Source of the DNA: Paenibacillus sp. CAA11
GTDB lineage: Bacteria > Bacillota > Bacilli > Paenibacillales > Paenibacillaceae
Reading direction: 5' to 3'
Assembly: GCF_003060825.1 (NCBI RefSeq)
Contig: NZ_CP028922.1
Location: 3,269,001 to 3,333,000 of the forward strand
DNA: 64,000 bases
Part shown: in pieces, positions 8,016-17,023 of the stretch
Position numbering within the stretch: position 1 is the stretch's first letter
Layout of the letters: the number at the start of each line of letters is the position of its first letter
Notes under the pieces: model-generated
Databases searched by the model: none
What the model was told of the DNA's origin: nothing
Seen by the model: only the letters and a program-made list of their open reading frames with translations
Translations under genes and position numbers: made by a program

Positions 8016-9258
8016 AACGGAGACCTCCCATTGCCGAAGGCAGTTCTTGAAGAGAAGGTACATAGACACCGCGGAGCCCATGCTGAAGAAGTATAGTCTG
8101 CCACTTCCCTGACTTCTCACCCGAATGCAGAGGGTCGCCGATCTCCACATGATAAGGCGTCATTTGGCGCACTCTAGCCCAGACCAGTAAGTCCAGGATC
8201 TCCTCATCGGCTTCTGGGCTGACAAAGACAAAAAACATACCCGAGGTGAAGAAATCGCTTCTAAGTTCCAGCCTGGCTTTTGCATTCCCGTAGCCGTCCG
8301 CATCCAAGTCCACTAAATGGTTCAGCATCCGTTGACGATCCATATAACCGGCTTGGGGCATAAACGCTTGAAACTTGTCCCCCAAAGTACAGAGCCCCAT
8401 GCTCATTCTCTCACGAGCTCCATATTCCAATAACGAGGCTGTCGTGGAGATGGCCAGTTCAAATTGCGCATCAGAAACATAACTGGATTTCCGTCCATCC
8501 AGAACCAGAACTGTTTTTGGCATCGATTCATGCTCAAATTCCTTGGACTTCCATGTTCCCGTCTTAGCGGTTGCATTCCAATGGATTCTCGAAATTCGGT
8601 CTCCATAGACATAATCCCGGACTCCGTTAATCTGTGTAGTTTCCCGACGCGACAACGATACCGCCGTCTCCGTACCCGCTCGCTGTGAATTCCGGTCAAA
8701 CAGCTGCCAGTGCGGGATAAATATCATTCTAGGCAGCACTCTAAATTCTCCGGGAATGCGGCTAACCCGCTTTTGCTCCAGTAGACCAAAAATATCCTCT
8801 GATATGATCTCCGTATTCTCGAAAGCATATCTGCCCCTCTCCAGAGGTGGGGTCTGAAATTTTATTTCGCCGCCGCCGCGCAGCTTTGTAAGCACACTCT
8901 CCTCGAACGACCAGGATTCACCGTTGTGGCGCTTTAACACCTCGCGGACTACAAAGAAGGAGGCAGGCATCAATCCGGAAAGCCCAACCTTCAGACGGAT
9001 ATGAAGCTGATCTCCAGCCTGCAATGCCCCGCGGTCCACCTCATGCGAGAAGGTCCGAGAACCCCTGATCTTTTGAAACCTTCCTAGACTTAGAAGCACC
9101 CAATACACAATCAGCAAGGAGACCATGACAAACAGCATAATGGAGGTCTTTCCTCCCTGAAACAATACATATAACAGACAAGAAACCCACACGAAAGCAA
9201 ACGCCAAAAATTTACGCGACCCCTTTTTATCCTTTTTACCTAGACTCAAACCACGCAT
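8008..9258 (-). CDS. DUF58 domain protein (vWA-like, membrane-anchored)
   Basis: 416 residues with two N-terminal transmembrane segments (about 17-60) and a DUF58 region, recognised by RDYVYGDRISRIHWNATAKTG and the following LVLDGRKSS, which resembles a vWA MIDAS-type loop. DUF58 proteins occur with MoxR ATPases, probably as partners of a metal-dependent assembly or chaperone process at the membrane; the function is not defined. The gene starts four bases after moxR ends and overlaps the next gene, so this is a tight operon. Confidence 0.87.
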   Translation of the reverse strand: MRGLSLGKKDKKGSRKFLAFAFVWVSCLLYVLFQGGKTSIMLFVMVSLLIVYWVLLSLGRFQKIRGSRTFSHEVDRGALQAGDQLHIRLKVGLSGLMPASFFVVREVLKRHNGESWSFEESVLTKLRGGGEIKFQTPPLERGRYAFENTEIISEDIFGLLEQKRVSRIPGEFRVLPRMIFIPHWQLFDRNSQRAGTETAVSLSRRETTQINGVRDYVYGDRISRIHWNATAKTGTWKSKEFEHESMPKTVLVLDGRKSSYVSDAQFELAISTTASLLEYGARERMSMGLCTLGDKFQAFMPQAGYMDRQRMLNHLVDLDADGYGNAKARLELRSDFFTSGMFFVFVSPEADEEILDLLVWARVRQMTPYHVEIGDPLHSGEKSGKWQTILLQHGLRGVYVPSLQELPSAMGGLRYG

Positions 9259-9262
9259 GTTC

Positions 9263-10219
9263 TCAGCGCCCCACCGATACAGGCACAGCCACCTGTCTTA
9301 ATATATTTTGCAGAACTGTTGCGGCGTGCAGATTGTCTAATCTTGCCTCAGGACGAAGCAGGATGCGATGCCCCAGCACATAAGGTGCTAACTCCTTGAT
9401 ATCATCGGGAAGCACATAGTCCCTTTCTTGCAGAAAAGCATAGGCTTTGGCCGCAGTCATAAATGCCAGTGAAGCGCGAGGACTTGCTCCTAGCATCACG
9501 GCACCATGCTCCCGCGTTGCCCGGACAACTTCCAGTAGATAGTCGGCAACCGTATCATGAATGTGAACCGTCCGAATCTCCCTTTGAATCTCGGCGATTT
9601 GTGCCATATCCGTAACGGGCTGTAATTGATCCACGGGCTGGCCCGCCTGATGGGATAGCAGCATCGATTTCTCAGTGGATGCGTCCGGGTACCCCATCGA
9701 AATTTTGAACATAAAGCGATCCAGCTGAGCTTCTGGCAGCATGTAGGTTCCTTCGAAATCAATCGGATTCTGGGTAGCACAAAGCATAAACGGATGCGGC
9801 AGCGGGTATGTTGCCCCATCCACGGTCACATTCCGTTCTTCCATAACCTCTAATAGAGCGGACTGGGTCTTGGTCGTAGCCCGGTTGATTTCATCTGCAA
9901 GCAGAATATTTGTCATTACCGGGCCTGGACGAAACACAAATCGTTCCTCATGGGGATGAAAAACAGATACACCTGTAATATCACTCGGCAGAATATCCGG
10001 GTTACACTGAATACGCCGGTAATCGCCGTTCATAGATTTAGCTAAAGCCTTGATCAACTGGGTCTTCCCGGTCCCTGGAACATCTTCAATCAGGACATGG
10101 CCGCCTGCCAGCAGTGCGGTAAGCAGCAATCTAATTTCAAATGATTTTCCAAGAATGCAGGATTCCAGGTTATTTTTAACTGCGGATATAACGGCAATAG
10201 ATTCGCGAGTAGCGGGCAT
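9263..10219 (-). CDS. MoxR-family AAA+ ATPase
   Basis: The 318-residue protein has Walker A in EDVPGTGKTQL, Walker B in ILLADEINRA, sensor 1 CATQNPIDFEGTY and the C-terminal AAA lid. MoxR ATPases act as chaperones that mature or insert cofactors in vWA-domain partners; DUF58, the next gene, is the likely partner. Strong GGAGG seven bases before the ATG. First gene of the three-gene operon, with an AT-rich promoter region upstream (10220-10370). Confidence 0.92.
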   Translation of the reverse strand: MPATRESIAVISAVKNNLESCILGKSFEIRLLLTALLAGGHVLIEDVPGTGKTQLIKALAKSMNGDYRRIQCNPDILPSDITGVSVFHPHEERFVFRPGPVMTNILLADEINRATTKTQSALLEVMEERNVTVDGATYPLPHPFMLCATQNPIDFEGTYMLPEAQLDRFMFKISMGYPDASTEKSMLLSHQAGQPVDQLQPVTDMAQIAEIQREIRTVHIHDTVADYLLEVVRATREHGAVMLGASPRASLAFMTAAKAYAFLQERDYVLPDDIKELAPYVLGHRILLRPEARLDNLHAATVLQNILRQVAVPVSVGR

Positions 10220-10373
10220 GTCGGTATCCTCCTTAGTATGATAACTTCAAATAAATGAATTTTTTTCAAATATAAAATGATGACTATCTTTCATTGTACA
10301 TGAAAAAGGAAGAAGAAGTATATTAGACACTCTACTAAAAAGAAATGTAAAAGCTCCAAAACACCGTAAAACA

Positions 10374-10411
10374 AACCAAAATCCCCCTTTCCAACAGATC
10401 GGAAAGAGGGA
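10374..10411 (-). terminator. Terminator of the spoVA operon
   Basis: On the minus strand TCCCTCTTTCC ... GGAAAGGGGGA forms an imperfect 11-bp stem (10382-10411) followed by TTTTGG and further U-rich sequence, 25 bases after the spoVAE stop. It separates the spoVA operon from moxR. Confidence 0.85.
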
Positions 10412-10436
10412 TGAGAAAATTATTTTATACTGATAA

Positions 10437-10787
10437 TTAGCCCCTGGGACGGACCGCTAGTGCCGCCAAGAAGGAGAAGATTATCGCAGAGGAAATCCCG
10501 GCGCTCGTCACATCAAAGATTCCGGTAATGACGCCTATCCAGCCATCCCGATGAAGTTCAGTAAGTGCCCCGTGGACCAAGGAGTTGCCAAAGCTCGTAA
10601 TGGGAACCGAGGCGCCAGCACCGGCAAATTTAACAAGCGGGTCATACCAGCCCAAACCGTCCAATATGGCTCCAATAACAACAAGCGTGCTCATTGTATG
10701 AGCCGGAGTCAGCTTGACTACATCAAACATCAGCTGGCCCACTACGCAAATTAAGCCTCCTATAATAAACGCCCATAGAAAAATCAT
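10437..10787 (-). CDS. spoVAE: Stage V sporulation protein AE (short SpoVAEb form)
   Basis: A 116-residue membrane protein with four predicted helices. FIIGGLICVVGQ at the N-terminus and GAGASVPITSFGNSLVHGA are the SpoVAC/SpoVAEb family signatures. SpoVA proteins form the inner-membrane channel for dipicolinic acid uptake in sporulation and release in germination. GGAGGGG before the ATG at 10785-10787 fixes the start, inside the last codons of spoVAD. It shares clear similarity with SpoVAC two genes upstream (GAGSAVPVTGFANSM), so the two are paralogous. Confidence 0.93.
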   Translation of the reverse strand: MIFLWAFIIGGLICVVGQLMFDVVKLTPAHTMSTLVVIGAILDGLGWYDPLVKFAGAGASVPITSFGNSLVHGALTELHRDGWIGVITGIFDVTSAGISSAIIFSFLAALAVRPRG

Positions 10788-11806
10788 GAGCCTGTCCCCT
10801 CCTTCTCGATGGCTACCGCATGGGCAATACACGGAATCGTCTCTCCCTGCTGATAAGACAGGGGTGACAGTAAAGCCCCTGTTGCCACGACTAAAATGCG
10901 GTTTAGCTCACCTTTGCGGACTTTGTTCAGGATGTGGCTGTAAGTGACGACCGCTGAGCAGCCGCAGCCACTGCCTCCAGCGAGCACAAAGGGCTGCTTC
11001 TTCATATCATAGATCATCAATCCACAATCTTTAAATTCGGTCTGTTCCATATTTATACCGCTTTGTTTCAGCAGATCCTTAACGATCGAGTGCCCAAACG
11101 TAGCCAGGTCTCCAGTTACGATCAAATCATAATCAGCTGGCGTGCGGCCCGTATCCTTAAGATGTGTGACAATAGTGTCCGCAGCAGCAGGAGCCATGGC
11201 GGTGCCCATGTCGAACGGATTCTTGACACCGAGGTCCTGTATTTTGCCAATTGTAGCGTGAGTGACACGCGGGCCGCTTCCTTTGGCAGCCACAACGGCA
11301 CAGCCTGAGCCCGTCACCGTATACTGCGCGGTAGGAGGCTTCTGAGAGCCATATTCCGTTGGATATCTAAATTGCTTCTCCACCGTACAATTATGACTGG
11401 CTGTTCCGGCCAGCACATGCTGTGCTCCCCCCGAATCCACAATCATGGAAGCCACCGCCAGGCTCTCCATAGATGTAGAACAGGCCCCGAACACTCCCAG
11501 ATAAGGAACACCAAGCTGGCGTGCGGCAAAGGAAGCACTGATAATTTGATTCATCAGGTCGCCGCCGATGAAGAATTGCAGCTGCTCTCTGTTAATGCCT
11601 GCATTAATCAGCGCAAGTGAGCTGGCCTGCTCCAGCAGCTTTCGCTCAGCCTTCTCCCAGGTGGATTCATCAATCTCCAGATTGTCATAGATATAATCAA
11701 ATTCTTCAGCTAACGGACCCTGTCCCTCTTCAGGCCCCACAACCGAGGAGGACCCGATGATGACAGGCTTATTCTTAAACTCCCAGGTTTGCGAACCAAT
11801 TAGCAT
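10784..11806 (-). CDS. spoVAD: Stage V sporulation protein AD
   Basis: 340 residues with a thiolase-like fold. Recognisable parts are GVFGACSTSMESLAVASM, VLAGTASHNCTVEKQFRYPTEYG, and GGSGCGCSAVV near the C-terminus. SpoVAD binds dipicolinic acid and is the soluble component of the SpoVA channel. It starts two bases after spoVAC ends and overlaps spoVAE by four bases, so the three are coupled. AAGGGGG precedes the ATG. Confidence 0.95.
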   Translation of the reverse strand: MLIGSQTWEFKNKPVIIGSSSVVGPEEGQGPLAEEFDYIYDNLEIDESTWEKAERKLLEQASSLALINAGINREQLQFFIGGDLMNQIISASFAARQLGVPYLGVFGACSTSMESLAVASMIVDSGGAQHVLAGTASHNCTVEKQFRYPTEYGSQKPPTAQYTVTGSGCAVVAAKGSGPRVTHATIGKIQDLGVKNPFDMGTAMAPAAADTIVTHLKDTGRTPADYDLIVTGDLATFGHSIVKDLLKQSGINMEQTEFKDCGLMIYDMKKQPFVLAGGSGCGCSAVVTYSHILNKVRKGELNRILVVATGALLSPLSYQQGETIPCIAHAVAIEKEGTGS

Positions 11807-11808
11807 AG

Positions 11809-12309
11809 TTAATGGCCCCCTTGAATGCCGAATATGGCATAGATGACACCAATGATAAAGGCTGCCACCACGCCAAATACGATGACGGAACCGGCAAGCT
11901 TAAACATATTAGCCCCTACACCAAGTACAATGCCTTCCGAACGGCTCTCAATCGCCGAGGAGCACATCGAGTTGGCAAAACCCGTTACAGGGACGGCCGA
12001 GCCGGCGCCCGCCCATTGAGCAATCTTGTCATAAACACCAAAACAGGTCAGGATCACAGAGATGATAATCAATACAGCGACCGTGGGGCTGCTCGCTTCC
12101 TGATTCGTCATTTTGAACACGGCTTTGAAAAATTCCTGGATGGCCTGTCCAAGCACACAGATTAAACCTCCAACCACAAACGCCCGCAAGCAATTCATGA
12201 AAATATTTGGCTTAGGGCCATGCTTCTTCGATATTTGTTTATACTCCTTCTCGTTCAGCGACAATGAATTCAGCCGGAGCCCCGAGCCGGATTTACTATT
12301 TGTTGCCAA
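11809..12309 (-). CDS. spoVAC: Stage V sporulation protein AC
   Basis: A 166-residue membrane protein with four helices and a hydrophilic N-terminus. FVVGGLICVLGQAIQ and GAGSAVPVTGFANSMCSSAIE are the SpoVAC signatures. In B. subtilis SpoVAC can act as a mechanosensitive channel. The start is a TTG at 12307-12309, seven bases after GGAGGG; no ATG gives a full-length product. The operon lacks spoVAA and spoVAB, as in many second spoVA operons. It is presumably expressed in the forespore, but I could not place a convincing sigma-G promoter. Confidence 0.92.
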   Translation of the reverse strand: MATNSKSGSGLRLNSLSLNEKEYKQISKKHGPKPNIFMNCLRAFVVGGLICVLGQAIQEFFKAVFKMTNQEASSPTVAVLIIISVILTCFGVYDKIAQWAGAGSAVPVTGFANSMCSSAIESRSEGIVLGVGANMFKLAGSVIVFGVVAAFIIGVIYAIFGIQGGH

Positions 12310-12412
12310 CGTTTTGCCCTCCTCTTTTTTTGCTGATAACTAACCAAGATACCTTCAGGATTCGTCATCCCTGTCCGTTTTATGTAAAACGTTCACACTT
12401 TTAAAGAGATAC

Positions 12413-12470
12413 AAAATAAAAACAGTCATTTCCGCCTGCCGCTAACTTGCGGGCAAGAAAGACTGTTTTT
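12413..12470 (-). terminator. Terminator after a micro-ORF
   Basis: A ten-base perfect stem AAAAACAGTC / GACTGTTTTT (12418-12427 with 12461-12470) with an inner GC-rich hairpin around CCTGCCGC ... GCGGGC. On the minus strand it starts ten bases after the micro-ORF stop and ends in TTTTTATTTTG. It also insulates spoVAC from upstream transcription. Confidence 0.8.
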
Positions 12471-12479
12471 TAGCATGTT

Positions 12480-12569
12480 TTATAACCATAGAAGCACAAT
12501 AATCAGCAGCAGAAATAGCAACAGGATCAATAGCCCTTCCCGGTCTGCAGGACTTAACATCATCACCAT
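12480..12569 (-). CDS. 29-residue hydrophobic single-helix peptide
   Basis: The minus-strand frame begins MVMMLSPADREG and continues as one Leu/Ile-rich helix of about 17 residues ending in LLW-L, then TAA at 12480. A ribosome binding site, GGAGAAGCGGAGG, ends four bases before the ATG at 12567-12569. A strong terminator follows ten bases after the stop. Small membrane peptides with this layout (short charged N-terminus plus one helix) are frequent among sporulation and stress genes of Bacillales, and spoVA lies just downstream, but I do not recognise the family. The translation signals and private terminator are the evidence that it is real. Confidence 0.55.
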   Translation of the reverse strand: MVMMLSPADREGLLILLLFLLLIIVLLWL

Positions 12570-12715
12570 AACGCCTCCGCTTCTCCTGACCTGTTCTAGT
12601 GTATTCCGCCAAAGGCCTGCCGTGCCAGTCCCAGCATACTTTTACCAGCTAAGCACATAGACAATAAACCTGCCATCGTTCATACTATAAGGAATGAAAG
12701 GGGAGATTAGTTGAC

Positions 12716-13789
12716 ATGGAACAGAAGACACTCGATCTATTCAAACACTTAACAGAATTCCCTTCCGCTCCGGGATTTGAAAGAGAGCTTCGGAGCTGGA
12801 TTAAAGAACGTTTGTCCGCATATACCGAAGAGTTTGTTCAGGATCGGCTGGGAAGCCTATTCGGCGTACTTCGCGGGGATAACGAAGGACCTAAGGTCAT
12901 GGTTGCCGGCCACATGGATGAGGTAGGCTTTATGGTAACCGGGATCAGCGACAATGGCATGGTTTCCTTCCAGACACTGGGCGGCTGGTTCAGCCAGGTC
13001 GTCCTTGCTCAGAGATTGCAGATCATCACACCTAATGGCCCTGTCGTCGGTGTGGTTGGCTCAACTCCAACCCATCTGCTAAGTGAGGCGGATCGCAACA
13101 AACCCGTAAATATCAAATCCATGTATCTGGACATCGGCGCTGACAGCAAAGAAGAAGCGGAAAGTGCTGGAGTACGTCCTGGATTGCAGATTGTACCTAT
13201 CTGTGAGTTCACACCGCTTGTAAATCCTAAGAAAATCTTGGCGAAGGCTTGGGATAACCGCTATGGAGTGGGGTTAGCTATCGAACTCGTTGAAGCTTTA
13301 CATAAAGAGAAGCTCCCTAATATCGTCTACGCTGGAGCGACAGTTCAAGAAGAGCTTGGACTTAGAGGGGCGCGCACATCGGCAAATCTAATCCAACCTG
13401 ATATTTTCTTCGGCTTAGATGCAAGTGCTGCCAACGATATGACCGGAGACAAGAGGGCCTTCGGCAAGCTTGGTGAAGGCGCATTGCTGCGCATCTTCGA
13501 TCCGACCATGCTGACTCACCGCGGAATGGTGGAATATGTACAGGACACTGCTGAGACCCATAAGATCAAGTACCAATACTTCGTTTCTCCTGGTGGAACA
13601 GACGCAGGGCAAGTGCATTTAAGCGGAATCGGAGTCCCTTCAACGGTCATTGGCATTTGCTCGCGCTATATTCACACGTCCTCCTCCATCATCCATACGG
13701 ATGATTACGATGCTGCCAAGGAATTGCTGATCAAGCTCGTTCGAGGTCTGGATCGAACGACACTGAATACAATTCTTGAGAACGCATAA
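12716..13789 (+). CDS. M42-family metalloaminopeptidase (YtoP/FrvX type)
   Basis: 357 residues with the M42 dinuclear zinc site: AGHMDEVGF (His and catalytic Asp), AWDNRYG (bridging Asp), QEELGLRGA (catalytic Glu-Glu), FGLDAS, and the last ligand His in [11 protein letters not shown]42 enzymes are large tetrahedral cytoplasmic aminopeptidases that trim peptides from proteasome-like degradation. The gene stands alone, with AAAGGGG upstream of the ATG. A possible promoter is TAGACA, 17 bases, CATACT just upstream. It could also be annotated as endoglucanase-like or cellulase M, an old and misleading name for this family. Confidence 0.92.
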   Translation: MEQKTLDLFKHLTEFPSAPGFERELRSWIKERLSAYTEEFVQDRLGSLFGVLRGDNEGPKVMVAGHMDEVGFMVTGISDNGMVSFQTLGGWFSQVVLAQRLQIITPNGPVVGVVGSTPTHLLSEADRNKPVNIKSMYLDIGADSKEEAESAGVRPGLQIVPICEFTPLVNPKKILAKAWDNRYGVGLAIELVEALHKEKLPNIVYAGATVQEELGLRGARTSANLIQPDIFFGLDASAANDMTGDKRAFGKLGEGALLRIFDPTMLTHRGMVEYVQDTAETHKIKYQYFVSPGGTDAGQVHLSGIGVPSTVIGICSRYIHTSSSIIHTDDYDAAKELLIKLVRGLDRTTLNTILENA

Positions 13790-13801
13790 TTAATTTGCAG
13801 T

Positions 13802-13848
13802 AAAAAAAGACCTTTACCTGCTCCTTTCGAGCGAGGCAAAGGTCTTTT
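13802..13848. terminator. Bidirectional terminator between convergent genes
   Basis: AAAAGACCTTT ... AAAGGTCTTTT forms a long stem with a short loop at CTTTCGAG, with U runs on the 3' side in both directions. It serves the M42 peptidase gene on the plus strand and the APH-family gene on the minus strand. Confidence 0.9.
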
Positions 13849-13863
13849 GCTGTTACGGGGAAA

Positions 13864-14829
13864 CTATTTCAAATCATTAGCTATTTGCTGCCAGCTGGCC
13901 CACAGATTATCCTTGGCCCACTTCCGGTGGCCATCATTCTCATAATCCCGAAATACGCATTCAATATGCAAAATAAGATCAAGATACAGATCATACAGCA
14001 GCTTGCGCGCCTCATATCCCGGAGTCCTATCCAGCTTACCATATCCTTGGTGAAAAGCTCTGGAATCCGCAAATCGTCTAAAATAATGCTCCATGAGCGG
14101 ATCTCCCCACAAAGCCCGTTCACAATCAATAATGCCGCTGATCCGATCCTCCTCCACAAACAGATTGCCGTCCCATAAATCCCAATGTACCAGCTTCGGA
14201 GTTAATACTTCTTCCAAATAACCTCTTTGCTTGTGTACAAGCTTCAAAATCTCTGCTGAGGAGGCAGGAAGAGGTGTATGCGATTCCTCCGCATCCTTCA
14301 TCAGATCCTCCATCATTCCGAAGAAAGCGGAAGGCCAATCTCCGTAACGCCTGTCTGCAGCGGCCGGACTACCGAACCGGTCTCCCTGAATCTCATTGAT
14401 CATCTTGTTCAGCCGACCCAGCTCCTGCTCGACAGTTTCTCTTTGCTCAGCAGAAAGGGATTCCTTGATCTTATTGTAAGGCTCCCCTGGCAGCTTCTGC
14501 ATAAAAAAATACTCACCATCTAAAATCGTTCTGTCCGTATTGTAATCATATACTTCCGGAGCCGGAACCCCTGCTTCTTGAATGAGTCTGAGCACCTCAA
14601 CCTCGGTCCCCATAATCCCTTGTTCATACCTCATCGTAACAGCTTCCGGGGGAGGACCGACCTTTAAGACAACCTCCTTGCCCCCGCTTAGCTGAATCAG
14701 ACAAGCCGTATTGAACCACCCATCCTCTAAAAATCTAACATCATCTACTGAAACAGCGGGCCCAAAAGACTGGGCAACCATAAGTTCAAGCTCCGAACGC
14801 TGCAGCGCCCTCTTCATTTTGCTATGCAT
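13864..14829 (-). CDS. APH-family phosphotransferase
   Basis: 321 residues with the aminoglycoside phosphotransferase (kinase-like) fold: nucleotide-binding Lys in KEVVLKVGPP, the Brenner motif as LVHWDLWDGNLFVEE and the metal-binding Asp in ISGIIDCERALWGDP. These enzymes phosphorylate small molecules such as aminoglycosides, sugars, choline or macrolides; the substrate cannot be read from the sequence. GAGGAG seven bases before the ATG supports the start. Its neighbours are not related to resistance, so a metabolic kinase is as likely as a resistance enzyme. Confidence 0.8.
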   Translation of the reverse strand: MHSKMKRALQRSELELMVAQSFGPAVSVDDVRFLEDGWFNTACLIQLSGGKEVVLKVGPPPEAVTMRYEQGIMGTEVEVLRLIQEAGVPAPEVYDYNTDRTILDGEYFFMQKLPGEPYNKIKESLSAEQRETVEQELGRLNKMINEIQGDRFGSPAAADRRYGDWPSAFFGMMEDLMKDAEESHTPLPASSAEILKLVHKQRGYLEEVLTPKLVHWDLWDGNLFVEEDRISGIIDCERALWGDPLMEHYFRRFADSRAFHQGYGKLDRTPGYEARKLLYDLYLDLILHIECVFRDYENDGHRKWAKDNLWASWQQIANDLK

Positions 14830-14866
14830 TGTAAGACTCCTCTACCACAGATAATTAGAATAAACC

Positions 14867-16903
14867 CTAAGCCAATCTCTGGACCAAAATGAGAACTCCC
14901 CGTCCCGGAACCGTCACCGAGCTGCTAACCATAGAGTCACTAAGCAGCTCTTGTCTTGCTTCCGGTCCTATATCAACAGAGGCAGGCTCCGGATTATGAT
15001 TAAGCAGGAATAAATAGCTGGTTCCATTCTTTACGCGCTCGGAGGTCTCGACACCTTCTGGTACGGCAAGCAGCGGCTTGACGCCTTTCTCTTCACAAAT
15101 ATTCGCGAGCAGTCCTTGCAGGAAGGCCTTATCAGGGCTTGAGGCTACATAATAGGCTTTGCCCTGCCCGAACTTGTTCACAGTCAGAACCGGCATGCCC
15201 TGATAGAAGTCCTGACCATATTCGGCAAGCACCTCTGCACCTTCACTATGAATAAGGTCGCACAAAATACCGCATTCATAGGAATCCTTCAACTCACCCC
15301 ATTCTGACTTCATCACAATGCGATTATGCTGATCCGGGAACAAGGCATCAATTTCTTCTGCCCAAATCCCCATCACCTTTCTCAGCTCGCCCGGGTATCC
15401 GCCCGTTGTCACGATATCCGTCTCGTTAACAATACCGCTGAAGAAGGTTGTCAGGAACGTTCCTCCATTCGCCACAAACTGCTCTACCTTGCTGGCATAT
15501 CCCGGTTTCACCATATATAGCACAGGAGCGATGACAATATCATAGCCTGATAGGTCCTCCTCCACGCCAATCATATCTACCTGAACATGAAGCTGGAACA
15601 AAGCATCATAGTACTTATGAACCTCTTTTACATAATCCAGAGCAACGGTTGGTCCACTGGAAAGGTCGATCGCCCAGCGATTCTCCCAGTCATATACGAT
15701 CGCAACTTTAGCGCGGCTTCGCCCATCCAGCAGCTGATCCCCCAGTTGCACAAGCTCTCTTCCCAGCTCAGCACATTCCCGGAATACACGGGTATGCTCG
15801 TGTCCAACATGTTCGATCACAGCTCCATGATACTTCTCGCAGGCACCGATAGACCGGCGCAGCTGGAAGAACATCACGGTATCCGCTCCGCGGGCAACGG
15901 CCTGATAGCTCCACAACCGCATGACTCCTGGACGCTTCAGCGAATTGTAGGCTTGCCAGTTCTGCTGACTCGGCGTCTGTTCCATCAGCATGAACGGCTG
16001 ACCGCTCTTCAGTCCTCGCATCAGATCATGCGTCATAGCCGTAAAGCTGACAGGCGTATCGAGAGACGGATAGTTATCCCAAGAGACGACATCCATATGT
16101 TTGGCCCACTTAAAATAGTCCAGCTCAGGATAGAATCCCATCAGATTTGTAGTAACTGGAATGTCTGGTGTATGGCGCTTGAGCTCATCATACTCCAGCT
16201 TATAGCAATCTAGAAGACTCTCCGACATAAATCTGCGATAGTCCAAAGAAATGCCTTGGAAGTTGGTACGTCCTCCCCATTCCTCACTCAGTTCACTGGC
16301 AGGAACAATCTCCTCCCAATCATAGAACGTGTGGCCCCAGAAACGAGTATTCCAAGCCTTGTTCAAAGCATCGAGATTCCCATAACGTTCCTTCAACCAT
16401 TCTCTAAACTGCGTTGCACAGTTCTCACAATAACAGTAGCCGCCATATTCATTCGAGACATGCCAGATCAGCAAGGCAGGATGATCCTTATAGCGTTCAG
16501 CAAGCTTGCCTGCGAGCTGAGCCGAGTATTTACGATAGGTAGGGCTGTTCGGACAGGAATTATGTCTTCCACCAAACGCACGCTTTCTGCCTTGACTGTC
16601 AACCCGGCGAATATCAGGATACTTTCTCGCCATCCAAGCCGGATGCGCGCCTGTGCTTGTCGCCAAACACACTTTGACGCCGCTGGCATGCAGACGATCC
16701 ATCTGTTCATCAAGCCAAGCAAAATCATAAGTGTCTTCACTTGGCTGATTAAGCGCCCAAGAGAACACATTGAGCGTTGCCACATCAATGCCAGCCAGCT
16801 TGAACATGCGCTCATCCTCGCTCCAGATTTCCTGGTCCCACTGTTCCGGATTATAGTCTCCTCCATACCAAATTTTCGGAAGTCTTTCATTAATCATTTG
16901 CAT
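14867..16903 (-). CDS. GH42 beta-galactosidase, cytoplasmic
   Basis: About 678 residues from the ATG at 16901-16903, which has GAGG six bases before it; two upstream ATGs in frame are less well placed. The GH42 barrel holds the acid/base Glu near residue 152 in IWHVSNEYGG and the nucleophile Glu near 308 in FMLMEQTPSQQNW. The zinc cluster Cys residues near 117, 157, 159 and 162 (YCYCENC) are all there. No signal peptide. It hydrolyses terminal beta-galactosides on oligosaccharides. A divergent AraC gene begins 120 bases away, probably its regulator. In this locus a role on the galactose side chains of xyloglucan fits. Confidence 0.93.
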   Translation of the reverse strand: MQMINERLPKIWYGGDYNPEQWDQEIWSEDERMFKLAGIDVATLNVFSWALNQPSEDTYDFAWLDEQMDRLHASGVKVCLATSTGAHPAWMARKYPDIRRVDSQGRKRAFGGRHNSCPNSPTYRKYSAQLAGKLAERYKDHPALLIWHVSNEYGGYCYCENCATQFREWLKERYGNLDALNKAWNTRFWGHTFYDWEEIVPASELSEEWGGRTNFQGISLDYRRFMSESLLDCYKLEYDELKRHTPDIPVTTNLMGFYPELDYFKWAKHMDVVSWDNYPSLDTPVSFTAMTHDLMRGLKSGQPFMLMEQTPSQQNWQAYNSLKRPGVMRLWSYQAVARGADTVMFFQLRRSIGACEKYHGAVIEHVGHEHTRVFRECAELGRELVQLGDQLLDGRSRAKVAIVYDWENRWAIDLSSGPTVALDYVKEVHKYYDALFQLHVQVDMIGVEEDLSGYDIVIAPVLYMVKPGYASKVEQFVANGGTFLTTFFSGIVNETDIVTTGGYPGELRKVMGIWAEEIDALFPDQHNRIVMKSEWGELKDSYECGILCDLIHSEGAEVLAEYGQDFYQGMPVLTVNKFGQGKAYYVASSPDKAFLQGLLANICEEKGVKPLLAVPEGVETSERVKNGTSYLFLLNHNPEPASVDIGPEARQELLSDSMVSSSVTVPGRGVLILVQRLA

Positions 16904-16938
16904 ACACATCCTCATGTAATATAATTATATGACTATTG

Positions 16939-16953
16939 TAATACCGCTTTCAT
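16939..16953 (-). promoter_or_regulatory. CcpA-site-like sequence upstream of GH42
   Basis: On the minus strand ATGAAAGCGGTATTA matches the cre consensus WTGNAANCGNWNNCW except for one position (T instead of C at 14). It lies about 36 bases upstream of the GH42 start, between it and the divergent AraC gene. Near-match only. Confidence 0.4.
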
Positions 16954-17023
16954 TCGCGATAAATATAAGATAATTGTCTTCTGAGTATCATAATATGGAA
17001 CAATAAAGGGGGGGGAAGTAAAC

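Noticed and set aside
13864..14829. Antibiotic resistance gene
   Set aside because: The kinase fold is shared by many metabolic kinases, there is no mobile element nearby and no motif that fixes an aminoglycoside substrate.
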